NCBI RefSeq assembly: GCF_030216305.1
Contig: NZ_JASOKT010000010.1
Coordinates: 16,452-80,451 of the forward strand
Length of the DNA: 64,000 bases
Origin: Actinotignum timonense
GTDB lineage: Bacteria; Actinomycetota; Actinomycetes; Actinomycetales; Actinomycetaceae
Direction of reading: 5' to 3'
Shown: positions 63,661 to 64,000 of the stretch, in pieces
Layout: each line of letters starts with the position of its first letter
Position numbering within the stretch: the first letter of the stretch is position 1
The notes under the pieces: generated by a model
What the model was told of the DNA's origin: nothing
Databases searched by the model: none
Seen by the model: only the letters and a program-made list of their open reading frames with translations
Program-made: the position numbers and the translations under genes

Positions 63661-64000
63661 CGCGGGTGGGTGGCTATCTCGATGCCTTAATTACCGACGA
63701 TTACACCGCTGCGGCCCTCGTTGAAGAGCTCTAACTTGCCGGCGGCTTATCAATCACCGAGCCGTTCACGGAGTGGAAATCCCAGACGGTGCGGCAGGCC
63801 ATATTTTCCTCCCGAGCCTGCCCATCCGGCCCGCGCACTTCCTGAGTGAAATCCGGGCTTTCCACCATGTAATCAACGTATTCGATCACCCCGGTCCGCC
63901 GGTTATATCCCACGCTGCCCGCGACCTGACTTGGCTCATTTTGGCGTGATGTGATTCATATTGACGTTGTGGCCTGGGGTTTTGTCTCGTTGGTGGGTGA
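63661..64000. other. Window end with two convergent gene fragments
   Basis: On the plus strand a short frame (GTG 63666 to TAA 63734) encodes GGYLDALITDDYTAAALVEE and looks like the end of a longer protein. On the minus strand an open frame from 63955 down to the stop at 63731 encodes about 74 residues (…GYNRRTGVIEYVDYMVESPD…), closed upstream by TGA at 63956-63958; it looks like a truncated C-terminal part. I recognise neither. The last 40 bases differ in character and may be a junction. Confidence 0.4.

Overview
The window looks like chromosome from a high-GC Gram-positive bacterium (Actinomycetota). The coding is GC-rich with GC-ending codons, GTG starts are common, and there are secreted proteins with Ala/Pro/Gly-rich linkers and wall or membrane anchors. 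The gene content (fermentative lactate dehydrogenase, cytoplasmic pullulanase, multi-domain surface proteins, a metal-ligand-less class I ribonucleotide reductase subunit) fits a host-associated, fermentative Actinomycetaceae-like organism. The genus is my inference and is not proven by the sequence.

Layout. 1-1.2 kb: end of a small helix-turn-helix protein, then a Panacea-domain antitoxin overlapping a GNAT toxin gene that carries one in-frame amber codon. 1.3-7.0 kb: SdpI-like membrane protein, a heterodimeric ABC exporter-type pair with a TetR regulator, and a class II Fic protein. 7.2-13.0 kb: a 1,891-residue repeat-rich surface protein with an 11-base C/G tract upstream. 13.7-15.5 kb: nrdF with two NrdR boxes, and an FMN reductase. 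15.6-20.6 kb: two divergent surface-anchored choice-of-anchor-M-like proteins sharing a Fur/Zur-type palindrome. 20.7-36.5 kb: mostly ordinary metabolism and housekeeping (CMD-cupin protein, MFS pump, M20 amidohydrolase, YhdH-type reductase, L-lactate dehydrogenase, 3-methyladenine glycosylase, pullulanase, Nudix, HisC, fructosamine kinase, PurB, DedA). 36.5-39.2 kb: a lower-GC PstI/BsuBI-type restriction-modification operon preceded by four 23-bp repeats. 39.3-42.1 kb: CopZ and CopA. 42.3-49.2 kb: a tight five-gene run (flippase-like protein, two DUF2079 membrane proteins, two CrcB fluoride channels). 49.2-52.3 kb: a MacB-like ABC transporter. 52.5-55.4 kb: glutathionyl-hydroquinone-reductase-like protein and phosphoglucomutase. 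55.4-56.7 kb: an Abi-family gene between two identical 33-bp terminator hairpins. 56.7-59.1 kb: DUF4232 lipoprotein and 6-phosphogluconate dehydrogenase. 59.6-63.7 kb: an iron-siderophore ABC importer behind a DtxR/IdeR-type box.

The most notable item is NrdF. The three glutamates that normally hold the dimetal site are replaced by Gln, Ser and Lys, while the other ligands and the radical tyrosine align without gaps. That is the pattern of the metal-free, DOPA-radical (class Ie, QSK) ribonucleotide reductases. Metal economy recurs across the window: a DtxR-type iron box, a Fur/Zur-type palindrome at surface proteins, copper export, and a reductase predicted to need no metal. Other points worth a look are the amber-interrupted toxin, the homopolymer before the giant surface protein, the PstI site and repeat array upstream of the R-M genes, a crcB gene with only an ACG at the start position, and a recurrent GCGTCGTCGTAC word.

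No tRNA, rRNA, CRISPR array, insertion sequence or replication origin was recognised. All calls are from reading the sequence; no database search was run.
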